From assembly GCA_034189165.1 (NCBI GenBank), contig JAXHVN010000013.1:119195-183194 (forward strand): a stretch of 64,000 nt of DNA. Direction: 5' to 3'. This DNA comes from JAASSS01 sp021767745 (GTDB taxonomy: Bacteria; Pseudomonadota; Gammaproteobacteria; UBA5335). Under the pieces are notes generated by a model, which was not told the DNA's origin, searched no databases, and was given only the letters and a program-made list of their open reading frames with translations. The translations under genes were made by a program, and so were the position numbers. Below, piece after piece: positions 19,593-28,237 of the stretch (positions are counted from its first letter, which is position 1; every line of letters starts with the position of its first letter).

Positions 19593-20885
19593 ATGACTGA
19601 CGAGACACGCGGTCGCGCCGGAGAGAACGGCAAATCGTTGTTCTGCTCCTTCTGCGGCAAGAGCCAGCACGAAGTGCGCAAGCTCATTGCCGGTCCTTCC
19701 GTATTCATCTGTGATGAATGCGTCGAGCTGTGCAACGACATCATTCGCGAAGAACTGCAGGACGGCGCCGCCGCGGATCGGGACCGGCTGCCGCGGCCGG
19801 CAGAGATCAAGCAGGTGCTCGACCAGCACGTGATCGGCCAGGAAGCGGCCAAGAAGATCCTTTCGGTCGCGGTGTACAACCACTACAAGCGGGTGCAGCA
19901 GGGCGAGCCCGAACGGGACGGCGTCGAGCTCAGCAAGAGCAACATCCTGCTGATCGGTCCCACCGGCTCGGGCAAGACGCTGCTGGCCGAGACGCTGGCC
20001 CGTATTCTGAACGTGCCCTTCACGATCGCCGATGCGACCACGCTCACCGAAGCGGGCTATGTCGGCGAGGATGTCGAGAACATCATCCAGAAGCTGCTGC
20101 AGAAGTGCGACTACGACGTCGACAAGGCGCAGACCGGCATCGTCTATATCGATGAGATCGACAAGATCTCGCGCAAGTCCGACAACCCGTCCATCACCCG
20201 CGACGTGTCGGGTGAAGGTGTGCAGCAGGCCCTGCTGAAGCTGATCGAGGGCACGATCGCCTCGGTGCCGCCGCAGGGCGGGCGCAAGCATCCGCAGCAG
20301 GAATTCCTGCAGGTCGACACCCGCAACATCCTGTTCATCTGTGGCGGCGCCTTCGCCGGCCTGGACAAGGTCATCGCGCGCCGGACGCGCACCGGTGGCA
20401 TCGGCTTCGCCGCGCAGGTGCAGTCGCCGCAGCAGGACCGGGCGCTGGGCCAGTTGCTGGCCGCCGTGGAGCCGGAGGATCTGATCGCCTATGGCCTGAT
20501 CCCGGAGTTCGTGGGGCGTCTGCCGGTGGTGGCAACGCTAGAAGAGCTCGACGAGGAGGCGCTGGTGCGCATTCTGGTGGAGCCGAAGAACGCCCTGACC
20601 AAGCAGTATCGCAAACTCTTCGAGATGGAGGATTGCGAGCTGGAATTCACGGACGACGCCCTGCGTGAGGCGGCGCGGCGGGCGATGGAGCGCAAAACCG
20701 GCGCCCGTGGCCTGCGCACCATCCTCGAGGGCTCGCTGCTCGACACCATGTACGACCTGCCGTCCATGGACAACGTGGTCAAGGTCGTCGTCGACGGCCG
20801 GGCCGTGACGGGCGACTCCAAGCCTTACGTCATCTACGAGAATCAGGGGAAGGACTCGCCGCAACAGCGGGTCGCCTCCGATTGA
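19593..20885 (+). CDS. clpX: ATP-dependent Clp protease ATP-binding subunit ClpX
   Basis: A AAA+ unfoldase that feeds tagged substrates to ClpP, 430 residues. The N-terminal zinc-binding domain has four cysteines (about 18, 21, 40, 43: CSFCGK and CDECVELC). Walker A is GPTGSGKT (122-129) and Walker B IVYIDEIDKI. The sensor-2 region GARGLRTILEG and the ClpP-contacting IGF-type loop (RTGGIGFAAQ) are present. It lies 74 bases after clpP and 132 bases before lon. Confidence 0.98.
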   Translation: MTDETRGRAGENGKSLFCSFCGKSQHEVRKLIAGPSVFICDECVELCNDIIREELQDGAAADRDRLPRPAEIKQVLDQHVIGQEAAKKILSVAVYNHYKRVQQGEPERDGVELSKSNILLIGPTGSGKTLLAETLARILNVPFTIADATTLTEAGYVGEDVENIIQKLLQKCDYDVDKAQTGIVYIDEIDKISRKSDNPSITRDVSGEGVQQALLKLIEGTIASVPPQGGRKHPQQEFLQVDTRNILFICGGAFAGLDKVIARRTRTGGIGFAAQVQSPQQDRALGQLLAAVEPEDLIAYGLIPEFVGRLPVVATLEELDEEALVRILVEPKNALTKQYRKLFEMEDCELEFTDDALREAARRAMERKTGARGLRTILEGSLLDTMYDLPSMDNVVKVVVDGRAVTGDSKPYVIYENQGKDSPQQRVASD

Positions 20886-20891
20886 ATCCCC

Positions 20892-20914
20892 GCCGGCCGC
20901 CGCGCGCGGCCGGC
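20892..20914. repeat. Perfect GC-rich inverted repeat after clpX
   Basis: Nine-base arms GCCGGCCGC/GCGGCCGGC around a five-base loop, starting six bases after the clpX stop. It could form a strong hairpin acting as a partial terminator or mRNA 3'-end stabiliser. There is no T-tract, so intrinsic termination is not certain. Confidence 0.45.
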
Positions 20915-21017
20915 GCCCACCCTTGCGCTGGCGGATGACCATTCCCGCTGTGCCGTCCGGCAACGCCGTCGACGGCTGGCATCCATCAGCCGCAACGTTT
21001 TCACGAGGTCCATGCCC

Positions 21018-23441
21018 ATGGTCGATACGACCCAACCGGCGCAGGAGAACGTCTACCGGGCGCCATTGCTGCCGCTGCGCGACGTGGTCATCTACCCGCA
21101 CCTGGTCATTCCGCTGTTCGTCGGTCGGGATCGCTCGATCGAGGCGCTGAATGCGGCGATGGAGGGCGACAAGCGGGTGCTGCTGGTGGCACAGCGCAGC
21201 GCCGAGGTGGACGATCCGGGCCGCGACGAGATCTTCGACGTCGGTACCGAGGCGACCGTCCTGCAGATGCTCAAGCTCCCCGACGGCACCGTGAAGGTGC
21301 TGGTGGAGGGGACGCATCGGGCGCGGCTGCGCCATCTGGAGGCGCAGGCCGAGCATTATCTTGCCGAGTACGAGGTCGTGCCGGATAGCGGTGAGGACGA
21401 GCCGCGCGAGATGGAAGTGCGCATGCGTTCGGTGCTGGCGCTGTGCGATCAGTACGTGAAGCTGAACAAGAAGGTGCCGCCGGAGGTGCTGACGACGCTC
21501 GCCGGCATCGAGTCGCCCGGCCGGCTGGCCGACACCATTGCCGCGCACATGTCGCTGAAGGTCGAGGCCAAGCAACAGGTGCTGGAGACGCACGACGTGC
21601 GTGAGCGGCTCGAGCAGATCATGGCGCTGATCGAGAGCGAGATCGATCTGCTGCAGATCGAGAAGCGCATCCGGTCGCGCGTCAAACAGCAGATGGAGAA
21701 GAGTCAGCGGGAGTACTACCTGAATGAGCAGATGAAGGCCATTCAGAAGGAGATCGGTGAACTCGAGGACTCGCCCGGCAACGAGGCCGATGAGCTGGCC
21801 CGGCGGATCGAGGCGGCAGCGATGTCGCCGGAGGCGCGCGAGAAGGCGGACGCCGAGCTAAACAAGCTGCGCATGATGTCGCCGATGTCTGCCGAATCGA
21901 GTGTGGTGCGCAACTACATCGAGGCACTCGTCGATGCGCCCTGGAAGAAGCGTACGCGGCCGAAGCGAGATCTGGCGCGTGCCCAGGAGATCCTCGACAT
22001 CGACCACTACGGCCTGGAGAAGGTCAAGGAGCGGATCGTCGAGTACCTGGCCGTGCAGCAGCGGGTGCGCAAGCTCAAGGGCCCGATCCTCTGCCTGGTC
22101 GGTCCGCCCGGTGTCGGCAAGACCTCGCTCGGCCGCAGCGTCGCCCGGGCGACCGGGCGCAAGTTCGTCAGAATGGCGCTCGGCGGGGTGCGTGACGAGG
22201 CGGAGATCCGCGGCCACCGGCGGACCTACATCGGCTCGATGCCTGGCAAGATCATCCAGAACCTGACCAAGGTCGGCGTGCGCAATCCACTGTTCCTGCT
22301 CGACGAAGTCGACAAGATGGCGATGGACTTCCGCGGCGATCCGGCCTCGGCACTGCTGGAAGTGCTCGACCCGGAGCAGAACACTACCTTCGCCGATCAT
22401 TACCTCGACGTGGACTTCGACCTGTCCGACGTCATGTTCGTGGCCACGGCCAATACGCTCGACATTCCGGCCGCGCTGCTCGATCGGATGGAGATCATCC
22501 GGATCCCGGGTTACATCGAGGACGAAAAGCTCGCCATCGCACGCGGCTACCTCATTCCCAAGCAGGTGCGCCAGAACGGCCTGCAGCCGGAGGAGCTCAG
22601 CTTCACCGATGAGGCCTTGCGCCTGATCATCCGCCGCTACACGCGGGAGGCAGGCGTGCGCGGCCTGGAGCGGGAGATCGCCAAGATCTGCCGCAAGGTG
22701 GTCAAGCAGATCCTGCTGGAGCCGCAGACCCGACAGGTGCTCGTGACGCCGGAAATCGTCGACCGCTACCTCGGCGTGGAGAAGTATCGCTACGGGTTGG
22801 CCGAGGAGGCCGATCGCATCGGCCATGTCACCGGTCTCGCCTGGACCGAGGTGGGTGGCGAACTGCTCACCATCGAGGCCGCGGTGGTGCCGGGCAAGGG
22901 CAAGCTGACGCAGACGGGCTCGCTTGGCGAGGTGATGCAGGAATCCATCCACGCGGCGCTCACGGTCGTGCGCTCACGTGCGGCCAGCCTCGGCATCGAT
23001 GCGGCTTTTCATCAGCGCACGGACGTGCACCTGCACGTTCCCGAGGGCGCCATCCCCAAGGATGGACCCAGCGCCGGCATCGGCATGTGCACCGCTCTGG
23101 TCTCGGCGCTCACCGGCATTCCGGTGCGGGCGGACGTGGCGATGACCGGCGAGATCACGCTGCGGGGCGAGGTGCTGCCGATCGGTGGACTGAAGGAAAA
23201 GCTGCTGGCTGCAAGTCGCGGCGGCATCCGCAGGGTGCTGATTCCGGAGGAGAATCGCCGGGATCTGCAGGATGTGCCGGCGTCGATCACCGACCGGCTG
23301 GAAATCGTGCCGGTACGCTGGATTGATCAGGTGCTGCAGTCGGCGCTGGTCCGCCAGCCACTGCCGCTGACCGAGCCGCCGGCAGTCGAGCGGACGGAGG
23401 CTGGCGAGGCGACAGGCTCCAGCCCCGCCAGGCCGCATTGA
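21018..23441 (+). CDS. lon: ATP-dependent protease Lon
   Basis: A homo-oligomeric AAA+ serine protease degrading misfolded and regulatory proteins, 807 residues. Domain order is the N-terminal LON substrate domain (from LLPLRDVVIYP), a coiled-coil helical region, and the AAA+ module with Walker A GPPGVGKT near residue 362. The protease domain has the catalytic Ser (about 685, in PKDGPSAGIG) and Lys (about 726, in GGLKEKLLAA). ATG 21018 is chosen because GAGG lies nine bases before it; an ATG at 21012 would add two residues but sits only three bases from GAGG. Confidence 0.97.
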   Translation: MVDTTQPAQENVYRAPLLPLRDVVIYPHLVIPLFVGRDRSIEALNAAMEGDKRVLLVAQRSAEVDDPGRDEIFDVGTEATVLQMLKLPDGTVKVLVEGTHRARLRHLEAQAEHYLAEYEVVPDSGEDEPREMEVRMRSVLALCDQYVKLNKKVPPEVLTTLAGIESPGRLADTIAAHMSLKVEAKQQVLETHDVRERLEQIMALIESEIDLLQIEKRIRSRVKQQMEKSQREYYLNEQMKAIQKEIGELEDSPGNEADELARRIEAAAMSPEAREKADAELNKLRMMSPMSAESSVVRNYIEALVDAPWKKRTRPKRDLARAQEILDIDHYGLEKVKERIVEYLAVQQRVRKLKGPILCLVGPPGVGKTSLGRSVARATGRKFVRMALGGVRDEAEIRGHRRTYIGSMPGKIIQNLTKVGVRNPLFLLDEVDKMAMDFRGDPASALLEVLDPEQNTTFADHYLDVDFDLSDVMFVATANTLDIPAALLDRMEIIRIPGYIEDEKLAIARGYLIPKQVRQNGLQPEELSFTDEALRLIIRRYTREAGVRGLEREIAKICRKVVKQILLEPQTRQVLVTPEIVDRYLGVEKYRYGLAEEADRIGHVTGLAWTEVGGELLTIEAAVVPGKGKLTQTGSLGEVMQESIHAALTVVRSRAASLGIDAAFHQRTDVHLHVPEGAIPKDGPSAGIGMCTALVSALTGIPVRADVAMTGEITLRGEVLPIGGLKEKLLAASRGGIRRVLIPEENRRDLQDVPASITDRLEIVPVRWIDQVLQSALVRQPLPLTEPPAVERTEAGEATGSSPARPH

Positions 23442-23451
23442 TGCGCGGTCG

Positions 23452-23481
23452 TTGACGCCTTTTTTGGGGCCTTGCTATAAA
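23452..23481 (+). promoter_or_regulatory. Sigma70-type promoter upstream of hupB
   Basis: TTGACG (-35, 23452-23457) and TATAAA (-10, 23476-23481) are separated by 18 bases containing a T-tract. They lie between lon and the HU gene and give a leader of about 150 bases. This is one of the closest matches to the sigma70 consensus in the window. Confidence 0.65.
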
Positions 23482-23635
23482 CGGTGGGCGCTCAAGGCCG
23501 CACCTTGCCCCGCATCGACTGTCAGCGGCGCTTCTGGACAGCCGCCGGGCAGTGACGTCAGGGCCGGCGGGATCCCTCGCAAGGGCCAGAACCTACATCA
23601 TGGACACAACAGGCATATCAAGGAGAACGACCTAT

Positions 23636-23908
23636 ATGAATAAGTCTCAGCTCATCGAGGAAGTTGCCAACGCGGCCGATCTCTCCAAGGCCGATGCCGG
23701 TCGGGCGATCGACAGCCTGGTCGACGTCATTGCCGATGCTCTGAAGCGGGGCGACCAGGTATCGATGACCGGCTTCGGGACCTTCAGCATCCGGGAGCGG
23801 GCGGCCCGCACCGGACGCAACCCGCAGACCGGCGAGCAGATCGAAATCAAGGCCAGCAAGGTGCCTGCATTCAAGGCTGGCAAAGCCCTCAAGGATTCCG
23901 TAAACTAG
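23636..23908 (+). CDS. hupB: DNA-binding protein HU-beta
   Basis: A 90-residue nucleoid protein that bends DNA non-specifically as a dimer. It begins MNKSQLIEEVANAADLSKAD and contains the beta-arm stretch FGTFSIRERAARTGRNPQTG, whose conserved Arg-Asn-Pro tip intercalates DNA. A strong AAGGAG site precedes ATG 23636. The open frame upstream is non-coding leader. The lon-hupB-ppiD order is conserved, and two tRNAs follow 14 bases downstream. Confidence 0.97.
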   Translation: MNKSQLIEEVANAADLSKADAGRAIDSLVDVIADALKRGDQVSMTGFGTFSIRERAARTGRNPQTGEQIEIKASKVPAFKAGKALKDSVN

Positions 23909-23922
23909 CGCGCTCCCGGGGC

Positions 23923-23998
23923 GGGTGCTTAGCTCAGTCGGGAGAGCGTCGCCCTTACAAGGCGAATGTCGGGGGTTCGAATCCCTCAGCACCCACCA
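23923..23998 (+). tRNA. tRNA-Val (anticodon TAC)
   Basis: A 76-base cloverleaf with ACCA. The acceptor GGGTGCT pairs with AGCACCC, the anticodon loop CTTACAA gives TAC, and the T-arm is GGGGGTTCGAATCCC. It begins 14 bases after the hupB stop, so it may be processed from the hupB transcript. Confidence 0.97.
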
Positions 23999-24005
23999 TA
24001 GCGTC

Positions 24006-24082
24006 GGAGTGGTAGTTCAGCTGGTTAGAATACCGGCCTGTCACGCCGGGGGTCGCGGGTTCGAGTCCCGTCCACTCCGCCA
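24006..24082 (+). tRNA. tRNA-Asp (anticodon GTC)
   Basis: A 77-base cloverleaf with GCCA. The acceptor GGAGTGG pairs with CCACTCC, and the anticodon arm CCGGCCTGTCACGCCGG gives GTC. Only seven bases separate it from tRNA-Val, so both are probably co-transcribed. Confidence 0.97.
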
Positions 24083-24092
24083 TATCCAGAGC

Positions 24093-24111
24093 CGGGCGCC
24101 ATGGGCGCCCG
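24093..24111 (+). terminator. Hairpin after tRNA-Asp
   Basis: Eight-base arms CGGGCGCC/GGCGCCCG around loop ATG, ten bases after the tRNA. It is a likely 3' boundary of the hupB/tRNA unit, but no T-run follows, so termination is uncertain. Confidence 0.4.
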
Positions 24112-24183
24112 CTCGCCCGGTCTGCCACGTTTCCGGTATTCCGGGCCTCAAGTCATTCCCTTCCTACCGGTCGTGCCATAACC

Positions 24184-26106
24184 GTGCTGTCCGCTATCCG
24201 TGACCGCTCGCGCGGCGTGTTCTCATGGCTCATCGTCGGGCTGCTGTCCGTTCCCTTCGCCCTGTGGGGAATCAACAGCTACTTCGGGACCGGCGCCACC
24301 CGCGCCGTTGCCGAGGTCAATGGTCGGGAAATCAACCAGAGCGAGTTCACGCAGCGTTTCCAGCAGCAATACCAGCGGCTGCAATCCCTCTACGGCGAGC
24401 GCTTCTCTCCGGAGCTGGTCGATGAGGCGTCACTGCGTCGGCAGGTGCTGGAGGATCTGGTCAGCGAGCACCTGCTGATCGATTACGCCGACCAGCACGG
24501 GTTGATCGTCAGCGATGCGGCGCTGGCCGAGGCGATTGGCTCCATCGAGGCGTTTCAGAACGACGGCAGTTTCGACCCTGCCCGTTACGCTCAATTGCTC
24601 GGTGCCCGCGGCTACAGTCCTGCCGGCTTCGAGTTCGAACTGCGCCAGGCCGAACGCACCGATCAGCTGCGGGGGGTCCTGCTGCATGCACCGGTCGTGA
24701 CCGATGCCGCGATCGATCGATTTCTGGCCTTGACCAACCAGCGTCGGGATCTGCTCGTCGCCCGGCTGCGGGTTCCGCCGGAGGCCGTGCCCACGCCGAC
24801 GCCGGCGGAGCTGGAGGCCTACTACGAGGCGAATCGCAGTGACTTTGCCACCGCGCCCCGCGTCCAGCTGCGTTACCTGCTGGCGAGCGCCTCGCAACTC
24901 GCCTCTGAGATCAGCGTCTCGGACGAGGAGGTCGCCGCCCGATACGAGGCTGACCGGGATAGCTATCAGACCCCGGAGCGGCGGCGTGTGGCACATGTGC
25001 TGCTGACCGGTGACGATGCGGCTGACCGGCTGACGGCGATGCGCGAGCAGATCACGAACGGGCAGCGCAGCTTCGCCGAGGCGGCAGCCGAGTCGGAGGA
25101 TGCCGCCAGTGCGGCGTCGGGCGGCGAGCTCGGCTGGCTGACGCGGGAAGATCTCGATCCGACGCTGGCCACGGCAGTATTCGCGCTGCCGGTTGGTCAG
25201 CTGAGCGAGCCGGTGAAGTCGCCCTATGGTTGGCATCTGCTGCGGGTTACCGAGATCGAGCCGGCCGAGCGTCAGCCTCTGGCCGACGTCAGGGACAGCA
25301 TTCGCGAGACCCTGCGCACCGAGCAAGTGGAAGAACGACGTTACGAGCTGGCGGAATCGCTCGAGCAGCTGGCGTTCGAACATCCCGGCTCGCTGGATCC
25401 GGCGGCCGAGGCTGTCCGGCTGCCGCTGGCCACCACCGACTGGCTGAGTGCCGCGCCCGAGGCGCCCCAGGCGGCGCCGGCACTGCCCGATGCGGTGCTG
25501 AGCAAGATGCGCCAGCTAGCCTTCACGCCGGCCCTGCTGGAAGACGGTGACAACAGCCCGCTGATCGAACTCGAGGACGGCTCCCTGCTGCTCTTCCGGG
25601 TGGCGGCACACGAGCCCGCGCAGCCACGGCCATTTGACGAGGTGCGGGCCGAGGTGGCTGCCCAGCTGCAGGCAGAGCAGCGGGCCATACGCCTGGCCGA
25701 GGCTGCCGACGCGGTGGAGGCGGCATGGCAGGCGGGTCAGGATCCGTCGACGCTGTCGTTGCCGAACGTGGAGATCACCCTGCAGCGCCACCCTGGCGTG
25801 CAACGCGCGGGCGCTGGCGAAGGCGCGGTCGAGCCGGCGATCCGGCAGCTGGCGTTCCGCATGCCAGTCGGCGACTATCGGCAGGTAGCGCTGGATGACG
25901 GCGCCCGCGCCGTGGTGCACGTGCGTGATCTGGAGACGGCGGCGCCGGGTGAGACAGCCGACGAGGGGCAGCTGGCCGCCCGGCGTGAGGCGATCCGGGC
26001 GCAGCTGGAGGCGGCACGCGGACAGACGCAGCTGCTGGCCTTCGTCGGCGCCCTGCGCGAGGACGCCGACGTCCGGTTGCAGACGGTCGATCCGGACCGG
26101 CAGTAA
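24184..26106 (+). CDS. ppiD: Peptidyl-prolyl isomerase D-like periplasmic chaperone PpiD
   Basis: An inner-membrane-anchored periplasmic folding factor acting near the Sec translocon, 640 residues. It starts with GTG at 24184. One N-terminal transmembrane helix (VFSWLIVGLLSVPFALWGI) is followed by a SurA-N-like chaperone region with the typical VNGREINQSEFTQRFQQQ. A parvulin domain lies near residues 265-365 (RRVAHVLL, GELGWL, VKSPYGWHLLRV), and a second degenerate domain follows. The position after hupB is canonical. Confidence 0.95.
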   Translation: MLSAIRDRSRGVFSWLIVGLLSVPFALWGINSYFGTGATRAVAEVNGREINQSEFTQRFQQQYQRLQSLYGERFSPELVDEASLRRQVLEDLVSEHLLIDYADQHGLIVSDAALAEAIGSIEAFQNDGSFDPARYAQLLGARGYSPAGFEFELRQAERTDQLRGVLLHAPVVTDAAIDRFLALTNQRRDLLVARLRVPPEAVPTPTPAELEAYYEANRSDFATAPRVQLRYLLASASQLASEISVSDEEVAARYEADRDSYQTPERRRVAHVLLTGDDAADRLTAMREQITNGQRSFAEAAAESEDAASAASGGELGWLTREDLDPTLATAVFALPVGQLSEPVKSPYGWHLLRVTEIEPAERQPLADVRDSIRETLRTEQVEERRYELAESLEQLAFEHPGSLDPAAEAVRLPLATTDWLSAAPEAPQAAPALPDAVLSKMRQLAFTPALLEDGDNSPLIELEDGSLLLFRVAAHEPAQPRPFDEVRAEVAAQLQAEQRAIRLAEAADAVEAAWQAGQDPSTLSLPNVEITLQRHPGVQRAGAGEGAVEPAIRQLAFRMPVGDYRQVALDDGARAVVHVRDLETAAPGETADEGQLAARREAIRAQLEAARGQTQLLAFVGALREDADVRLQTVDPDRQ

Positions 26107-26114
26107 GCACACCC

Positions 26115-27383
26115 ATGCGCCTGGCGCTGCACTGGCAGATCCTGGGCGCCATGGCCGCAGCCGTGATCCTGGGGCTGGTGCAGCAGCGCTACGCCGTTCC
26201 TGCACAGCTGCCCCTGCTCGGCGCGCTGGACCTCATCGGCACGCTGTTTTTGAACGCGCTGAAGATGCTGGTAGTGCCGCTGATCGCCACCGCCATCGTC
26301 TCCAGCATCGCCGCGGCCGGCGGTACACAGGCGGGGGATGATGCCTCGCTCGGCCGCCTCGGCGCCTTCACCGTGCTCTACTACACCCTCACCGGTGCGC
26401 TCGCCGTGGCCACCGGCATCGTGGCCGCCGCCTGGTTGCAGCCCGGACGCGCGCAGGGCGAGGGCGTGGCGGCGCAGCTCGGGCTCGGTGAAGCCGTCGC
26501 GCTGCCGGCGCAACTGGACCAGGCGCAGGCTGGAGATCTCGCCCAGATCTTCCTGCAGCTGGTGCCGGCGAACCTGATCGCGGCAGCGGCGGACGGACAG
26601 CTGCTCGGCGTCATCACCTTCGCCATCCTCTGCGGTGTCTTCATCCGCCGGCTGCCGGCACCGTCGGCCGAGGTGCAGCGGCGATTCTGGCAGAGCGCCT
26701 ACGAGCTGATGATGGCGCTGACCGACTTCATCATCCGCTTCGCGCCGCTCGGCGTGTTCGCGCTGCTGGTGCCGATCGTCGCCGATACCGGGCTGCAGGC
26801 GGCCCGGCCGTTGGCCTGGTTCATGCTGACGGTCTGTGCCGCGCTCGCGTTCCACACCTTCGTGACCCTCTCGGTGCTGCTGGCCGCGCTGGGCGGGCGC
26901 AACCCGCTGCGTCACCTGAAGGATGTTGCGCCGGCGCTGCTGACGGCCTTCTCGACCGCCTCATCCGCCGCCACGCTGCCGCTGACCCTCGAGGTGGTGG
27001 AGGAGCGCGCGAAGGTATCGCCCCGCACCAGCAATCTGGTGCTGCCGGTAGGGGCCACCGTCAACATGGACGGCACGGCGCTGTTCGAGTGCGTGACGGT
27101 GCTGTTCCTGGCGCAGGCCTACGGCATCGAGCTTTCGTTCGTCCAGCAGTTCCTGGTGCTCGGCATGGCGCTGGTGAGCTCGGTCGGCGTGGCGGGGATT
27201 CCGGCGGCGAGCTTTGTCGCCATCACCATCATCCTCGGCATGGTCGGCCTGCCTCTGGAGGCCGTGGCACTGGTGCTGGGCGTGGATCGCGTCCTCGACA
27301 TGGCGCGTACGGCGACCAACGTCTACAGCGACACCACCGCCGCCGTCATCCTCGATCGGTTCGTGGCCGGCGCCGGCCGCTGA
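26115..27383 (+). CDS. Dicarboxylate/amino acid:cation symporter (DAACS family)
   Basis: A 422-residue inner-membrane secondary transporter of the GltP/DctA/GLT fold. Diagnostic features are the serine-rich re-entrant loop near TAFSTASSAATLPLTLE, the NMDGTALFE motif in TM7 that binds cation and substrate, and VGVAGIPAASFV in the second hairpin. Glutamate, aspartate or C4-dicarboxylates with Na+ or H+ are the family's substrates; the sequence does not settle which. It starts nine bases after ppiD and is convergent with fabI. Confidence 0.9.
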   Translation: MRLALHWQILGAMAAAVILGLVQQRYAVPAQLPLLGALDLIGTLFLNALKMLVVPLIATAIVSSIAAAGGTQAGDDASLGRLGAFTVLYYTLTGALAVATGIVAAAWLQPGRAQGEGVAAQLGLGEAVALPAQLDQAQAGDLAQIFLQLVPANLIAAAADGQLLGVITFAILCGVFIRRLPAPSAEVQRRFWQSAYELMMALTDFIIRFAPLGVFALLVPIVADTGLQAARPLAWFMLTVCAALAFHTFVTLSVLLAALGGRNPLRHLKDVAPALLTAFSTASSAATLPLTLEVVEERAKVSPRTSNLVLPVGATVNMDGTALFECVTVLFLAQAYGIELSFVQQFLVLGMALVSSVGVAGIPAASFVAITIILGMVGLPLEAVALVLGVDRVLDMARTATNVYSDTTAAVILDRFVAGAGR

Positions 27384-27410
27384 GGCTGGCACCGGCACGC
27401 GGCGATCGGG

Positions 27411-28190
27411 TCAGCCGATCAGCCCGAGGATGTTGTAGCCGGCATCGACGTAGGTGATCTCGCCGGTGATGCCGGAGGCGAGGTCCGAACACAGGAACGC
27501 GGCGACGTTACCGACCTCGTCGATGGTGACGTTGCGACGCAGGGGCGCGGCCTGCTCCGCCTTGCCCAGCATGCCGCGGAACCCGCTGATGCCGGCTGCC
27601 GCCAACGTCTTGATCGGCCCGGCGGAGATGGCGTTGACGCGCAGGCCCTCCGGCCCGAGGTCGTGGGCGAGGAAGCGCACCGAAGCCTCCAGGCTCGCCT
27701 TCGCCGGGCCCATCACGTTGTAGTTCGGGATCGCCCGCACGGCGCCGGCGTAGGTCAGCGTCAGCAGGGCGCCGTTGCGGCCCTGCATCAGTGGCAGCAG
27801 GGCCTGGGCGAGGGCCGGGAAGCTGTAGGCGCTGATGTCGTGGGCGATGCGAAAGCCCTCACGCGTCACGCTGTCGACGAACCGGCCCTCGAGTTGCTCG
27901 CGCGGGGCGAAACCGACCGAGTGGACCAGCACATCCAGCCCGTCCCACGTCTGGCCAAGCTGCTCGGCGAGGCCCGCGATCTGCGCGTCCTCGGCGACAT
28001 CCAGCGGCAGGCAGATCGAGGCACTGCACTGCTCGGCCATCTCGACCACCCGCGGCCGCAGCTTCTCCCCTTGGTAGGTGAAGGCCAGTTCCGCGCCCTC
28101 GCGATGCATCGCCTTGGCGATGCCCCAGGCGATGGAACGATTGCTGGCGGCACCGACGATCAGTGCCTTCTTACCCGCGAGAAAACCCAT
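27411..28190 (-). CDS. fabI: Enoyl-[acyl-carrier-protein] reductase (NADH) FabI
   Basis: FabI reduces the trans-2 double bond in the last step of each fatty-acid elongation cycle. It has 259 residues with a Rossmann fold. The N-terminal GKKALIVGAASNRSIAWGIA binds NADH. The active-site pair is Tyr157 and Lys164 in YNVMGPAK (Tyr-X6-Lys), with Tyr147 in LTYAGA upstream. It is the target class of triclosan. It is monocistronic or trails mltD, which starts further upstream on the same strand. Confidence 0.97.
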   Translation of the reverse strand: MGFLAGKKALIVGAASNRSIAWGIAKAMHREGAELAFTYQGEKLRPRVVEMAEQCSASICLPLDVAEDAQIAGLAEQLGQTWDGLDVLVHSVGFAPREQLEGRFVDSVTREGFRIAHDISAYSFPALAQALLPLMQGRNGALLTLTYAGAVRAIPNYNVMGPAKASLEASVRFLAHDLGPEGLRVNAISAGPIKTLAAAGISGFRGMLGKAEQAAPLRRNVTIDEVGNVAAFLCSDLASGITGEITYVDAGYNILGLIG

Positions 28191-28237
28191 GGTGACGTCC
28201 TTGCTTGATAGACCCTTGGTGGTGCGCAGCGCCTGGC